Source: Fibrobacter sp. UWB11 (lineage in GTDB: Bacteria > Fibrobacterota > Fibrobacteria > Fibrobacterales > Fibrobacteraceae). From it: a DNA stretch of 64,000 nt. Position 1 is the stretch's first letter, and the number at the start of each line of letters is the position of its first letter. The notes under the pieces are model-generated. The model was not told the DNA's origin. It did not search any database and was given only the letters and a program-made list of their open reading frames with translations. Both the position numbers and the translations under genes were made by a program. Shown one piece after another: positions 8,492 through 16,497 of the stretch. Location: NCBI RefSeq assembly GCF_900143015.1, contig NZ_FSRT01000001.1, forward strand, positions 1,798,001-1,862,000, read 5' to 3'.

Positions 8492-8520
8492 GGGACCGAA
8501 AGGTCCCTTTTACGTTTTTA
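8492..8520. terminator. Bidirectional terminator between the CobW-family and GH53 genes
   Basis: GGGACC (8492-8497), loop GAAA, GGTCCC (8502-8507), then TTTTACGTTTTT on the plus strand. On the minus strand the same stem is followed by TACTTTTTT. It serves both convergent genes. Confidence 0.85.
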
Positions 8521-9987
8521 GAAAAACTCTTCAAAAGCCTTAGCGTTTGCGTAAAGGTCTTTACCGCGCCAGTCAAAAAGCCCTGCGCCCCAGGCACCGC
8601 CAATTGTCGGTTCCCAGAAGAATGTTCCAATCCAGCGGTTCATTTTGCGGACGGATTCACGAGTCTTTTGGCGGGATTTGTCGAAATTGTAGTGGTTATC
8701 GGAATCACCACCATTGTATTCTGCAACGATAAATTCCAAATTTGAATACTTTGTTGTAATCGTATTGAACAAATTACTCCACTTATCGGGAGTACCGTCG
8801 CCGTAAGCGGTGTAAGCAGAGAAGCCCATCACATCGGCGGGGATTTTATAATCGTCAAAGATGACGCCCATCCACCATTTTACCGTTTCTGCCTGGCGGA
8901 TACGTTCAATGTGAAGCACCGTTTTCGTTGTCGGTGAGACTTCTTTAACAGCCTTGATGCCAGCATTAAAATACTTGGCGGCATTCGCCTTGCCTGCGGC
9001 AGTTCCCATATCGCCATTGACGGAAGTCGCCGCCTTATCAACGCCGTTTCCCCAGCAATCTGTTTTGCTGTTCGGCTTGTGAATCAAGATGCCCGGAGTC
9101 GTTTCATTGCCCACTTGCACCATGTCCGGCGTTGCCCCCGCATTCTTGAGAGCAAGCATCAAGTCCTTGGTGTATGCGTAAACGGAATCCGCCATTGCAT
9201 TGGCATTATTCACGCCGCGCCAGCGTTCGGGAATAATTTGTTTACCAGGATCCGCCCACACATCGCTGTAATGGATATCCACGAGAAGCCCCATGCCAGC
9301 CGCTTTGACTTTCTTGGCAAAAGCAACAACGTGGTCTTTGTCACCATACGCTTCGGAATCGTGGCCGCAACCGCTTGCCGCATAGCCGTACTTTGCCTTG
9401 GGCGAAACAAACGTGCGCAAGCGAATGGAGTTGAATCCGTGATTTTTCAGGATTGTGAAGATGTCGCTTTCTTTGCCATCGACATCGTAAAACTTTGTGT
9501 TATTTCGTTCGTATTCCTGGACTTCGGAAATATCGGCGCCGTTGTAGAAATCAATTTTTATAGGTTGTACAGAAGATGAACTGGGCGCTTGCGATGACGA
9601 GGATTCTATTGCAGAGGAGGGTTGCGACGCATTAGAAGACGACGATGATTCAGCCGCCGATGACTGAGCTTCGGACGATGAAGAATTCTGCGACGTTTCA
9701 GACGACGTCGGTTCTATTTCAGATGACGTCGCCACGGATGAAGACGATTCAGTCCCAGCCGACAAAGATGTTTCCGAAGACGAGGAGTCACCATCTTGGC
9801 TAGAAGACGATAAATTTTCAACAGACGACGAGGATTCTTGAGCCGAAGATGATTCTAACGATTCCTGCGCAGACGAAGAACTTAAAGCATAAACAGGCGA
9901 CGAAGCCGTATCGTCACCACAAGATTGCATTAGCAAAGCAACAGAAGCGCAAGACACGCACATTGTAAGATTTTTAAAAAAATTCAT
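8518..9987 (-). CDS. GH53 endo-beta-1,4-galactanase lipoprotein
   Basis: A 489-residue surface lipoprotein. Lipobox LMQSC puts the acylated Cys at 23. Residues about 27-142 are an extreme Ser-rich linker, and the GH53 catalytic barrel fills 145-489. Family blocks seen: GADIS (150-154), SIRLRTF, DIHYSDVWADPGKQ (237-250), VQVGNE with acid/base E295, and the nucleophile E423 in IVAEY. GH53 enzymes cut beta-1,4-galactan side chains of pectic arabinogalactan I. The tether plus long linker suggests display away from the outer membrane. Two cysteines inside the barrel (C207, C311) could pair. It is a single-gene unit sharing its terminator with the convergent CobW-family gene. Confidence 0.92.
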   Translation of the reverse strand: MNFFKNLTMCVSCASVALLMQSCGDDTASSPVYALSSSSAQESLESSSAQESSSSVENLSSSSQDGDSSSSETSLSAGTESSSSVATSSEIEPTSSETSQNSSSSEAQSSAAESSSSSNASQPSSAIESSSSQAPSSSSVQPIKIDFYNGADISEVQEYERNNTKFYDVDGKESDIFTILKNHGFNSIRLRTFVSPKAKYGYAASGCGHDSEAYGDKDHVVAFAKKVKAAGMGLLVDIHYSDVWADPGKQIIPERWRGVNNANAMADSVYAYTKDLMLALKNAGATPDMVQVGNETTPGILIHKPNSKTDCWGNGVDKAATSVNGDMGTAAGKANAAKYFNAGIKAVKEVSPTTKTVLHIERIRQAETVKWWMGVIFDDYKIPADVMGFSAYTAYGDGTPDKWSNLFNTITTKYSNLEFIVAEYNGGDSDNHYNFDKSRQKTRESVRKMNRWIGTFFWEPTIGGAWGAGLFDWRGKDLYANAKAFEEFF

Positions 9988-10013
9988 ACCAACCCAATCC
10001 CTTCTAAAAGGAG

Positions 10014-10039
10014 ATTCCTGCTCGGAGGCAGGAATGACA
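10014..10039. repeat. Palindromic intergenic repeat (family C variant)
   Basis: ATTCCTGC (10014-10021) and GCAGGAAT (10028-10035) form an 8-bp inverted repeat, followed by GACA. The palindrome-plus-TGACA design matches the copies at 3325, 19949 and 59002. It sits in the 159-bp gap between the divergent GH53 and methyltransferase genes; the rest of that gap is AT-rich with no frame. Confidence 0.45.
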
Positions 10040-10146
10040 TTTTCACGCTATACATTCACAGGAATGACTCTATAAAAATACATCTTAATCGTTAATCCTC
10101 AAAATTTAAAATTGTAAAATTCCCGCATAAAAATTAAATTTCAAGC

Positions 10147-11511
10147 ATGTTCAACGCGGATTTACTCATTTCGGCAAAAGTTCAGGATTTCATCAAGCTT
10201 GCAACCAAGAAAAAAATGGATGCATTGCAAGTTTCGACGCAACTTGCCAAGGAATTCAGCAACGAAGAACGCGCCGCCATTATGGATTACATGGCGCTCG
10301 TGCCGAAATTCCGCGAAAAATTCGGCATCGAAAAAACCGCATTCCTCCTTTGCGACAAATTAGCGCTGGAACAGAGCACCGCCCAAGATATCGGTCGATG
10401 GAAATCGACGCTCTGGGAACGCGCTCGCCAAGCGAAAAGAAACGGCTACAGCGAAACCGCCCCCGTCGTTCATGACCTTTGCTGTGGCATGGGTGGCGAT
10501 TCCTTCTTTTTGCCGAAGGAACTGACTGCAATTGGCGTTGACCTCGACGAAAACCGCCTTGCAATGTACCGCTACAACAGTTGCGTAATGCGAGGAGTCT
10601 CGCCAGAAGCCAGCAAAGCACATACCATCCTCGCCGATGTCCGCGAAGTCGCCCACCAAAACGTTTCCGAGAGCGCGCCCCTCTCTCAGCGCAAAGCCGA
10701 CTACTTTACGATTGACCCCGCCCGCCGCGCCATCGAAGGCGAAAACCAGCGTGATTTGCGCAATCTCACGCCCACATTCGAAGAAGTCATCGAGATTTCA
10801 AAGCATTACAAGGGCGGCATGGCAAAAATTCCGCCCGGCTACCCCATTTGCGAAATTCCCCGTAGCACAGAAATTTTGTACATCGGTTCCCGCACGGACT
10901 GCCGCGAATGCTTAGTGCTGTTCGGCGAACTCGCCAAGAATCCCGACCACGTGCGCGCTGTGATGGTCGATAAAACAGGGAATGAAATCGCCAACTGGAC
11001 ATTCGCCCGCGACGAAAAGCGCGAAGCCCGCAACGAGAGCGAACAATCGCAATACGACCACAACTATGAACTCGAAGGCCGCGACCGCGTTTACCGCACA
11101 TCGAGCAGCGAATCCGACTTGCCTCTTGGCGGGATTTCAAAGTTCATCGCAGAGCCCGCACCGGTGTTGCTCCGCAGCCACCTCTTTGGAGTGGTCGCCC
11201 TCGCCCACGACGAAACCACGCATCTGATTTCGCCGGGCATCGCTTACGTGACGAGCGAAAAGCCGCTCCCTGCCCCCGCTTTCGCCAACTACGAGATTTT
11301 AGAATCGTCCGAGATTTCGACAGGCGCCGTCCGCGCGATGCTCAAATCGCACGACATCGGAAAACTCACGCTCAAGCTCCGAGGCGTCAAAGTAGACCCC
11401 GACCAAGAAATCAAGCGACTCAAGCCCAAGGGCAAGAACGCAGCAACACTATTCTACACGCGCCTCGACGGCGAGAAAATCGCAATACTCGCAAAGAGGC
11501 ACGAGGTATGA
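10147..11511 (+). CDS. Class I SAM-dependent methyltransferase with THUMP-like C-terminus
   Basis: A 454-residue protein. After a helical N-terminal region (about 1-110) comes a Rossmann methyltransferase core with the SAM-binding motif DLCCGMGGDS (about 115-124) and the acidic end of strand 2, GVDLDENRLAMY. FTIDPARR (about 180) matches the DPxR/DPPR-like substrate motif of this group. The C-terminal 60 residues (LKLRGVKVDPDQEI ... LFYTRL) match the THUMP-like domain found at the end of these proteins. Related proteins are annotated only as RNA- or cap-type methyltransferases; substrate is unknown. It precedes ung by 55 bases, so both may be on one mRNA. Confidence 0.75.
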   Translation: MFNADLLISAKVQDFIKLATKKKMDALQVSTQLAKEFSNEERAAIMDYMALVPKFREKFGIEKTAFLLCDKLALEQSTAQDIGRWKSTLWERARQAKRNGYSETAPVVHDLCCGMGGDSFFLPKELTAIGVDLDENRLAMYRYNSCVMRGVSPEASKAHTILADVREVAHQNVSESAPLSQRKADYFTIDPARRAIEGENQRDLRNLTPTFEEVIEISKHYKGGMAKIPPGYPICEIPRSTEILYIGSRTDCRECLVLFGELAKNPDHVRAVMVDKTGNEIANWTFARDEKREARNESEQSQYDHNYELEGRDRVYRTSSSESDLPLGGISKFIAEPAPVLLRSHLFGVVALAHDETTHLISPGIAYVTSEKPLPAPAFANYEILESSEISTGAVRAMLKSHDIGKLTLKLRGVKVDPDQEIKRLKPKGKNAATLFYTRLDGEKIAILAKRHEV

Positions 11512-11531
11512 GCACAAACGGCGAAGCCACC

Positions 11532-11566
11532 CCTAAAACCTATAACCTAACACCTACAATCTAACC
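11532..11566 (+). repeat. Heptanucleotide array abutting the ung start codon
   Basis: Five tandem 7-bp units (CCTAAAA, CCTATAA, CCTAACA, CCTACAA, TCTAACC) run from 11532 to 11566 with no phase slip and end exactly at the ATG of ung. No Shine-Dalgarno sequence is present in this stretch. Arrays with the same period and CYA core occur at 16115, 35722, 56523 and 56579. Confidence 0.65.
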
Positions 11567-12244
11567 ATGTCCGTAAAACTTGAAGAATCTTGGCTAAAAC
11601 TGCTCGCCGACCAATTCGAGCAACCGTATTTTAAGCAAATTAAGGCAAAACTTTTGCAGGAACATGCAGAACACCATGTGGTGTATCCTCCCGGACCGCA
11701 GATTTTTGCAGCCCTCGACTATTGCCCCGTCGATAAAGTCAAGGCTGTCATCATCGGACAAGACCCATACCACAATCCGGGGCAAGCTCACGGGCTTTGC
11801 TTCTCGGTGCCGTTCGGAATTGAGCCGCCGCCCTCCCTCATCAACATTTTCCAGGAACTCCACGACGATCTCGGCATCACGCCGCCGCCACACGGGAACT
11901 TGGAAGGCTGGGCCCATCAGGGAATTTTGCTTTTAAACGCATCGCTCACAGTGCGCGCCCACATGGCTGCCAGCCACGCAGGCATTGGCTGGCAGCAGTT
12001 CACGGACACGATTATCCAGCGCCTTTCGCAGGTTCGCGAGAACCTCGTCTTTTTGCTCTGGGGCAGTTTTGCCATCAAAAAGCAAGTGCTCATCGCGCCC
12101 AATCGCGGCCACCTGATTCTTACCGCTCCGCACCCGAGTCCACTCTCGGCTTATCGCGGATTCTTCGGCTGCAAGCACTTCAGCAAGGCAAACGCTTACC
12201 TTGTCAGCAAAGGACTTGAACCCATCGACTGGAGCATAAAATAG
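11567..12244 (+). CDS. ung: Uracil-DNA glycosylase, family 1
   Basis: A 225-residue family 1 uracil-DNA glycosylase that removes uracil from DNA to start base-excision repair. The water-activating loop is G64-Q-D66-P-Y-H69, with D66 catalytic, followed by GQAHGLCFSV. LLNASLTV supplies the uracil-contact Asn. The DNA-intercalation loop H189-P-S-P-L-S-A-Y-R carries the second catalytic residue, H189. Length and motif spacing are normal, so it should be active. The start is fixed by homology rather than by a ribosome site, because the bases in front of the ATG are a heptanucleotide repeat. Confidence 0.95.
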   Translation: MSVKLEESWLKLLADQFEQPYFKQIKAKLLQEHAEHHVVYPPGPQIFAALDYCPVDKVKAVIIGQDPYHNPGQAHGLCFSVPFGIEPPPSLINIFQELHDDLGITPPPHGNLEGWAHQGILLLNASLTVRAHMAASHAGIGWQQFTDTIIQRLSQVRENLVFLLWGSFAIKKQVLIAPNRGHLILTAPHPSPLSAYRGFFGCKHFSKANAYLVSKGLEPIDWSIK

Positions 12245-12283
12245 ACGAGTGAACGCCGCAAGCGGCTACAGACGAGAGACGAC

Positions 12284-12366
12284 AAATGCGAAAGCCGAGA
12301 GTCGCGACAAAACTTGTTTTGGCATGACCGAGGTTAGCATTTGGGATTAGAGCAAAGCGATAATCC
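12284..12366 (+). promoter_or_regulatory. Possible structured leader of the CDF transporter gene
   Basis: In the 147-bp gap between ung and the transporter, AAATGC (12284-12289) can pair with GCATTT (12337-12342), enclosing a CAAAAC/GTTTTG hairpin. Downstream, GGATTA (12344-12349) pairs with TAATCC (12361-12366). AGGAG lies just before the ATG at 12392. I looked for the conserved core of the manganese (yybP-ykoY) riboswitch and did not find it, so this is only a structured-leader candidate. Confidence 0.3.
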
Positions 12367-12391
12367 AAAGAAAAATTAGTAGGAGAATCAT

Positions 12392-13528
12392 ATGGCAAAG
12401 AACTGCAATGAAGAAAAGCACAACGAAGAAAACCGCAATAAGGTCATCGTCAAAACTAGCATTGTCGGGATTGTCACAAACGTCATTCTCGCCAGCGTCA
12501 AGGCGGTTATCGGCCTTATGGCAAATTCCATCGCCGTCGTTCTCGATGCCGTGAACAACCTCTCGGACGCACTTTCATCCATCATCACAATTGTCGGCAA
12601 CAAGCTCTCGCGAAAATTGCCCAACGAAAAGCACCCGCTCGGTTACGGACGCATTGAATACCTGACCGCCATGGTCATCGCCTCCATTGTGATTTACGCG
12701 GGCATCACCTCTTGTGTGGAATCCATCAAAAAAATCATCCACCCCGAAGAAGCCGATTACTCCACCGTTTCACTTGTCATCATCGCCATCGCCGTGGTCG
12801 TGAAAGTAATCCTCGGGCGTTACGTAAAATCGCAAGGCGAACGCGTAAATTCCGGTTCGCTTATCGCCTCCGGCTCCGATGCGCTCTTTGACGCCATCCT
12901 CTCACTTTCCGTTCTCGCCTCGGCACTCATCTTCATTTTCACGGGACTCTCGCTCGAAGCTTACGTCGGCGTTCTGATTTCCATCTTCATCGTCAAAGCG
13001 GGCTTTGAAATGTTGAAGGATACCGTCAGCGACTTGCTTGGCAAGAAAAATGATAACGAACTCACCAAGCAAATCAAGAGCCTCATCCGCAGCGAAGAAG
13101 GCATCCACGGCGCATACGACCTCGTCATCAACGATTACGGTCCCGAAAAGAAACTCGCCTCCGTGCACGTGGAACTCCCCGACACCATGACCGTCGCCGA
13201 CCTGGATTCCCTCACGCGCAAACTCGAAAAGAAAGTCTATCGCGAAACAGGCGTCATCCTCACCGCCATCGGCGTTTACTCTTACAATACCAAGGACGAC
13301 GAAGCATCCAAAATTCGCGACACAATTTCAAACAAAGTCAAGTCACACGATTGGGCACTCCAGATGCATGGTTTTTATGTAGATATCGAAGCCAAGGAAA
13401 TGCGCTTTGACGTGGTCATCAAATTCGGCGTGAACGCCCAGGAAGCCCTCGAAACCATCAAGAGCGAAGCAGCTGAGCTTTACCCCGACTTCACGATACA
13501 GGTTTCACCCGATATCGATTTGGGATAA
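12392..13528 (+). CDS. Cation diffusion facilitator, probable Mn2+ exporter (MntE type)
   Basis: A 378-residue CDF transporter with six predicted membrane helices (about 20-220), the cytoplasmic ferredoxin-like domain (about 225-300) and an extra C-terminal tail of about 80 residues. CDF proteins export divalent metals by proton exchange. The transport-site quartet reads N55/D59 in helix 2 and D163/D167 in helix 5. This ND-DD set, together with a C-terminal tail, is the pattern described for the manganese exporter MntE, while zinc exporters carry HD-HD or DD-HD. Mn2+ export is therefore the leading inference. AGGAG precedes the ATG. It could also move Fe2+ or Co2+. Confidence 0.85.
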   Translation: MAKNCNEEKHNEENRNKVIVKTSIVGIVTNVILASVKAVIGLMANSIAVVLDAVNNLSDALSSIITIVGNKLSRKLPNEKHPLGYGRIEYLTAMVIASIVIYAGITSCVESIKKIIHPEEADYSTVSLVIIAIAVVVKVILGRYVKSQGERVNSGSLIASGSDALFDAILSLSVLASALIFIFTGLSLEAYVGVLISIFIVKAGFEMLKDTVSDLLGKKNDNELTKQIKSLIRSEEGIHGAYDLVINDYGPEKKLASVHVELPDTMTVADLDSLTRKLEKKVYRETGVILTAIGVYSYNTKDDEASKIRDTISNKVKSHDWALQMHGFYVDIEAKEMRFDVVIKFGVNAQEALETIKSEAAELYPDFTIQVSPDIDLG

Positions 13529-13548
13529 CGCAATTTACGCTCCGTAAT

Positions 13549-14292
13549 TTACTCTCCGCGACTCAGTTTTTCTTCCTGTTCGCGGAGCTTTTTGTATCCA
13601 GGGCTTTCAAGCGGAAGGATGGACGAATCGAGTTTCAGGGGCTTGTAGCCTTTATGATCCTTGGGATCGGTGCGAACAGTCAAAGAGAAAACAGGCTCAT
13701 TTAATGGAATATCAAATTCAAAAATGGGGCCTTGCAAAGTTTCTCGAATTCGTCCTTGTTCATCTTTCACAGCGAGATAATTTTGTTCTATTCTTTTGTG
13801 GTTTCGAACTTGTCCAGACTCAATAAGAAGGCTATCACCCGCATAGAAAACACGAACATTCTCATCTGTTGTATCCAGCACTATATTTCGTCCAAACACA
13901 GCACTCATAACATTTCCCAAAGTCAAAGGAGTCATTTCATATACGCACTCCGCATCTAAACCTTCATGATTTTGATTAGAATCAAACAATTTTTCACCTA
14001 AAAGAACAGACCTTTGCAAGCAAAAACTGGGATTATAAAGACCATCTTTATTCCTTGATGCTTGACCAAATGAATAAACAAGTGCTTCCTTGTCAATATT
14101 CCCAATCATTCTAAGCGAAGAACAGACCAATCGCAGCATATTCCATTCCGCATAAACGTCAATTGTTTGTTTTTCAGGAATCAAAAACGGTTCTTCGGAA
14201 GAAAGCCGAGAATGAAGCCATTCGCCAGAAACAGGCTTTTTTGCACATCCGCAAATAAGTAAAATAAACATTAAGGCAATAATTTTTCTCAT
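13549..14292 (-). CDS. Unknown lipoprotein, third gene of an AT-rich exported-protein operon
   Basis: A 247-residue predicted lipoprotein with lipobox ICGC (Cys16). I recognise no family. The mature part is mixed alpha/beta in composition, has four further Cys residues, and ends in a charged Lys/Glu-rich helix. Its ATG overlaps the stop of the gene upstream (ATGA), so it is the last of three coupled genes on the minus strand (14915-15661, 14289-14918, 13549-14292). Base composition is clearly more AT-rich than the flanking CDF and gatA genes, hinting at recent acquisition. Alternatives are an envelope or predatory/immunity-type lipoprotein; nothing in the sequence settles it. Confidence 0.65.
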   Translation of the reverse strand: MRKIIALMFILLICGCAKKPVSGEWLHSRLSSEEPFLIPEKQTIDVYAEWNMLRLVCSSLRMIGNIDKEALVYSFGQASRNKDGLYNPSFCLQRSVLLGEKLFDSNQNHEGLDAECVYEMTPLTLGNVMSAVFGRNIVLDTTDENVRVFYAGDSLLIESGQVRNHKRIEQNYLAVKDEQGRIRETLQGPIFEFDIPLNEPVFSLTVRTDPKDHKGYKPLKLDSSILPLESPGYKKLREQEEKLSRGE

Positions 14293-14918
14293 TCGCAGCC
14301 ATCCATATAAACATCAAACGGATACTTTTTTAGCATATCATACAAAGGAATCAGCATATCCAACGGTTTCTTTAACACGACACCATTGCTCCGAAAATCA
14401 TTGAAATAGAAATTTTTGATAAAAGAGCCTTCTTTTACAAACCCTAAATATTGAATATTTTCTATTTGCGGTAATTCAGGCCAATCTTTCATAACAGACA
14501 TTTGAGGATACCGTTCAAAAGTAATTTTTTTCAAAAAAGAAAAAGCGTTCCCATCATCATTAATTCTTTGCAAACATTTACCAATATTTAATCCACGAAT
14601 TTTCTTTTTTCGTTCATCCATATACTCTTCGGGATTTGTCCAACGAGATTCTTTCATTTTCGGATATTGAAACAATTCTACACCAGATTCATTTATAAAG
14701 AAAAGTTTCAGAGATTCCTTTTGAGATACAAAAAGGTATATTCCATCGCGGTTCCAATTATACAAGGAATCCTTAAAAAACATTTCCATCGAACCTTTTT
14801 TTAGTGTTATTTCGCGATTCATCATTTTCTTTGGAACTTCATCAAAAGAACTTTGATTTCCCATTGCTGAATTCACTAAAAAGAAAAAAAGAGACACAAT
14901 AAACTTTATCTTTTTCAT
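14289..14918 (-). CDS. Unknown exported protein, second gene of the AT-rich operon
   Basis: I place the start at 14918 because that ATG overlaps the stop of the upstream gene (ATGA) and gives a clean signal peptide (MKKIKFIVSLFFFLVNSAMG); an in-frame ATG four codons earlier is possible. The 209-residue product is Lys/Asn/Phe-rich with one Cys in the middle (KCLQRI) and a last-but-one Cys, and no recognisable domain. Repeated four-base overlaps with both neighbours imply one operon and perhaps one complex in the periplasm. No homologue is recognised. Confidence 0.6.
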   Translation of the reverse strand: MKKIKFIVSLFFFLVNSAMGNQSSFDEVPKKMMNREITLKKGSMEMFFKDSLYNWNRDGIYLFVSQKESLKLFFINESGVELFQYPKMKESRWTNPEEYMDERKKKIRGLNIGKCLQRINDDGNAFSFLKKITFERYPQMSVMKDWPELPQIENIQYLGFVKEGSFIKNFYFNDFRSNGVVLKKPLDMLIPLYDMLKKYPFDVYMDGCE

Positions 14919-15661
14919 AAATCCGAGCACCTTATTTCTTTAATTTTGCCTTCATTCGAACGAATGGAGAAATGTTCGGGATTATCCACAAGTTTATCCC
15001 ACCAGCATTGCGGAAACTCATAATTTGCAAACTCACTAAGCAACAGATAAACTTCTCTATAATAATCTAAAATCACAGATTGAGATTCTTTCTTTATTTT
15101 CGAAAAGTCGGGAATTGTAAAGATCTTTTCTTTTCCACTCTGATCAAAAGCCAACACATAAACATCGTCACCACTACCAGCAGACAGTATCTCAGAATAA
15201 TTTTTACTCAACAATTCAATCCATTCCCTGAGTTTAGGCTTTAAAGGAAATGCTTTCGCACAAGCATTTCGATATCTTTCGATATGCTGCAAAAAATGCT
15301 GTTTCATGCAATTACCGATACGAGTAGATAAAGAAGGATCCGCAGAATATTCCGACGGATCTACAGCAAAATAGAGAGAATCTTCTTCAAATGAAAAATA
15401 TGCATATTTGTAAACAAAGAAACCATCTTTTCGATAAGATGTATAAAAGAAAGTTCCTTGATTGCCAATATTCTTTTCTGGGAACAAAGGACTGACAGCA
15501 TTAGCAACGCTTTTTGAAATATCAAAATATTTGTATAATTCGCTAGCGTCATCTCTATACGAAATATTGTGCGAAAAAGATTTCTGAACAAACAGAGTGT
15601 CATTCGCACATAAACAAGTCACTAATACAAGAATCGTTAACAAAGTTACAATTTTCGCCAT
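14915..15661 (-). CDS. Unknown exported protein, first gene of the AT-rich operon
   Basis: A 248-residue protein with an N-terminal hydrophobic signal (about residues 1-19, VLVTCLCAND), ending in a probable signal-peptidase site; a lipobox reading (VTCLC) is weaker. The mature sequence is rich in Tyr, Ser, Lys and Asp and contains no motif I know. It is the promoter-proximal gene of the three-gene unit. The 509-bp non-coding stretch upstream, with ordered TACCAAA/TTTGGTA motifs, is the likely control region. Function unknown. Confidence 0.6.
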   Translation of the reverse strand: MAKIVTLLTILVLVTCLCANDTLFVQKSFSHNISYRDDASELYKYFDISKSVANAVSPLFPEKNIGNQGTFFYTSYRKDGFFVYKYAYFSFEEDSLYFAVDPSEYSADPSLSTRIGNCMKQHFLQHIERYRNACAKAFPLKPKLREWIELLSKNYSEILSAGSGDDVYVLAFDQSGKEKIFTIPDFSKIKKESQSVILDYYREVYLLLSEFANYEFPQCWWDKLVDNPEHFSIRSNEGKIKEIRCSDL

Positions 15662-15794
15662 GCATACCTCAAAAAAATTTCATAAAAAAATACACAGCAA
15701 AAATCAATATAGGTAATTCGACTGCAAGCGAAAATAATCATCCTCCAAAATCCAAGTTGAACAAGTAAAAAAAGCGATTTTTGCATTTTTATGC

Positions 15795-16032
15795 TACCAA
15801 AATGTTTTTTTGTCGTGTTTGGTATCACATTTTTTACTTTGTACTACAAAATATTCATTCAACAGGCTTGCATTATGATACCAAATCTAACGTTACGCTC
15901 CATTTGGTAACACATTTTTCATAAACAAACTCATATTTAGCGAATTTCCATTAAGTTTATCTGCATTTTTTGTTACCAAAAGAGTTATTTTCATGCATTT
16001 GGTAGCAGATTTTCACATTTTTACATACCAAA
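15795..16032. repeat. Ordered array of inverted TACCAAA / TTTGGTA motifs
   Basis: In the 15662-16170 gap, TACCAAA occurs at 15795, 15879, 15974 and 16026 and its complement TTTGGTA at 15818, 15903 and 15998, strictly alternating. Three TACCAAA-N16/17-TTTGGTA units result (start-to-start 23, 24, 24). Each is preceded by a TGCATT-like sequence and each TTTGGTA is followed within about 12 bases by CACATTTTT. The units repeat every 84-95 bases. This may be a multi-dyad regulator site or a degenerate repeat family; it lacks the uniform repeats of CRISPR. Confidence 0.6.
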
Positions 16033-16114
16033 CCACCATATTAGCCTCAATCTCCCCAAAAAACGCTTAAGAAAGCTTTAACCGCCGACCACCAAGCAAC
16101 ACCATTGATAACAA

Positions 16115-16156
16115 CCAACAACTAACGACCATTGACCAATGACTAATAACTAAAAT
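16115..16156 (+). repeat. Heptanucleotide array before the DUF4321 gene
   Basis: Six consecutive 7-bp units (CCAACAA, CTAACGA, CCATTGA, CCAATGA, CTAATAA, CTAAAAT) end 14 bases before the ATG at 16171. The units share CYA at the start and mostly A at the end. The period is exact, as in the arrays at 11532, 35722, 56523 and 56579. Confidence 0.65.
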
Positions 16157-16170
16157 ACTATATTTGCGGC

Positions 16171-16497
16171 ATGACTCACAAGAACTCATTGGCACGTGTC
16201 GTCCTTTTCATTTTTGTCGGCCTTATTTTAGGCGGCATCATGAGCGAAGCTCTCGGAGCTTTGTTTGGCGAACTCGGAGTCCTCTTGAACGCCGGTGGCT
16301 ACGATAACAGCGTTCACCACATTTTTACGGCGGCAGCCGATTACAGTATCGGTTTTTCTGGCGATACACCGCAGCCCGTCGTCATTGATTTGTACCTTGT
16401 CAAATTTGCACTTGGATTCGGCATCAAAGTGAACTTTTTAAGTGCTATTGGCATGTTCATCGCCCTTTACATTATGAAATGGTCCGGAGAAAGATAA
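16171..16497 (+). CDS. DUF4321 small membrane protein
   Basis: A 108-residue protein with two hydrophobic segments (about 8-37 and 79-103) flanking a soluble stretch; the first contains LGGIMSEALGALFGELG. The arrangement matches the DUF4321 family, small membrane proteins of unknown function. Its stop overlaps the gatA start (TAATG), so the two genes are translated together. A functional link to amidotransferase is not known, and coupling may only reflect housekeeping co-expression. A heptanucleotide array lies just upstream. Confidence 0.7.
   Translation: MTHKNSLARVVLFIFVGLILGGIMSEALGALFGELGVLLNAGGYDNSVHHIFTAAADYSIGFSGDTPQPVVIDLYLVKFALGFGIKVNFLSAIGMFIALYIMKWSGER

Noticed and set aside
12245-12391. 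Manganese (yybP-ykoY) riboswitch before the CDF gene
   Set aside because: The conserved GGGGAGUA-type core and its partner loop are not present, so only a generic structured leader is noted.
15795-16032. CRISPR-like array
   Set aside because: The motifs alternate in orientation, the repeated part is only 7 bases, and intervals differ. No cas gene is in the window.
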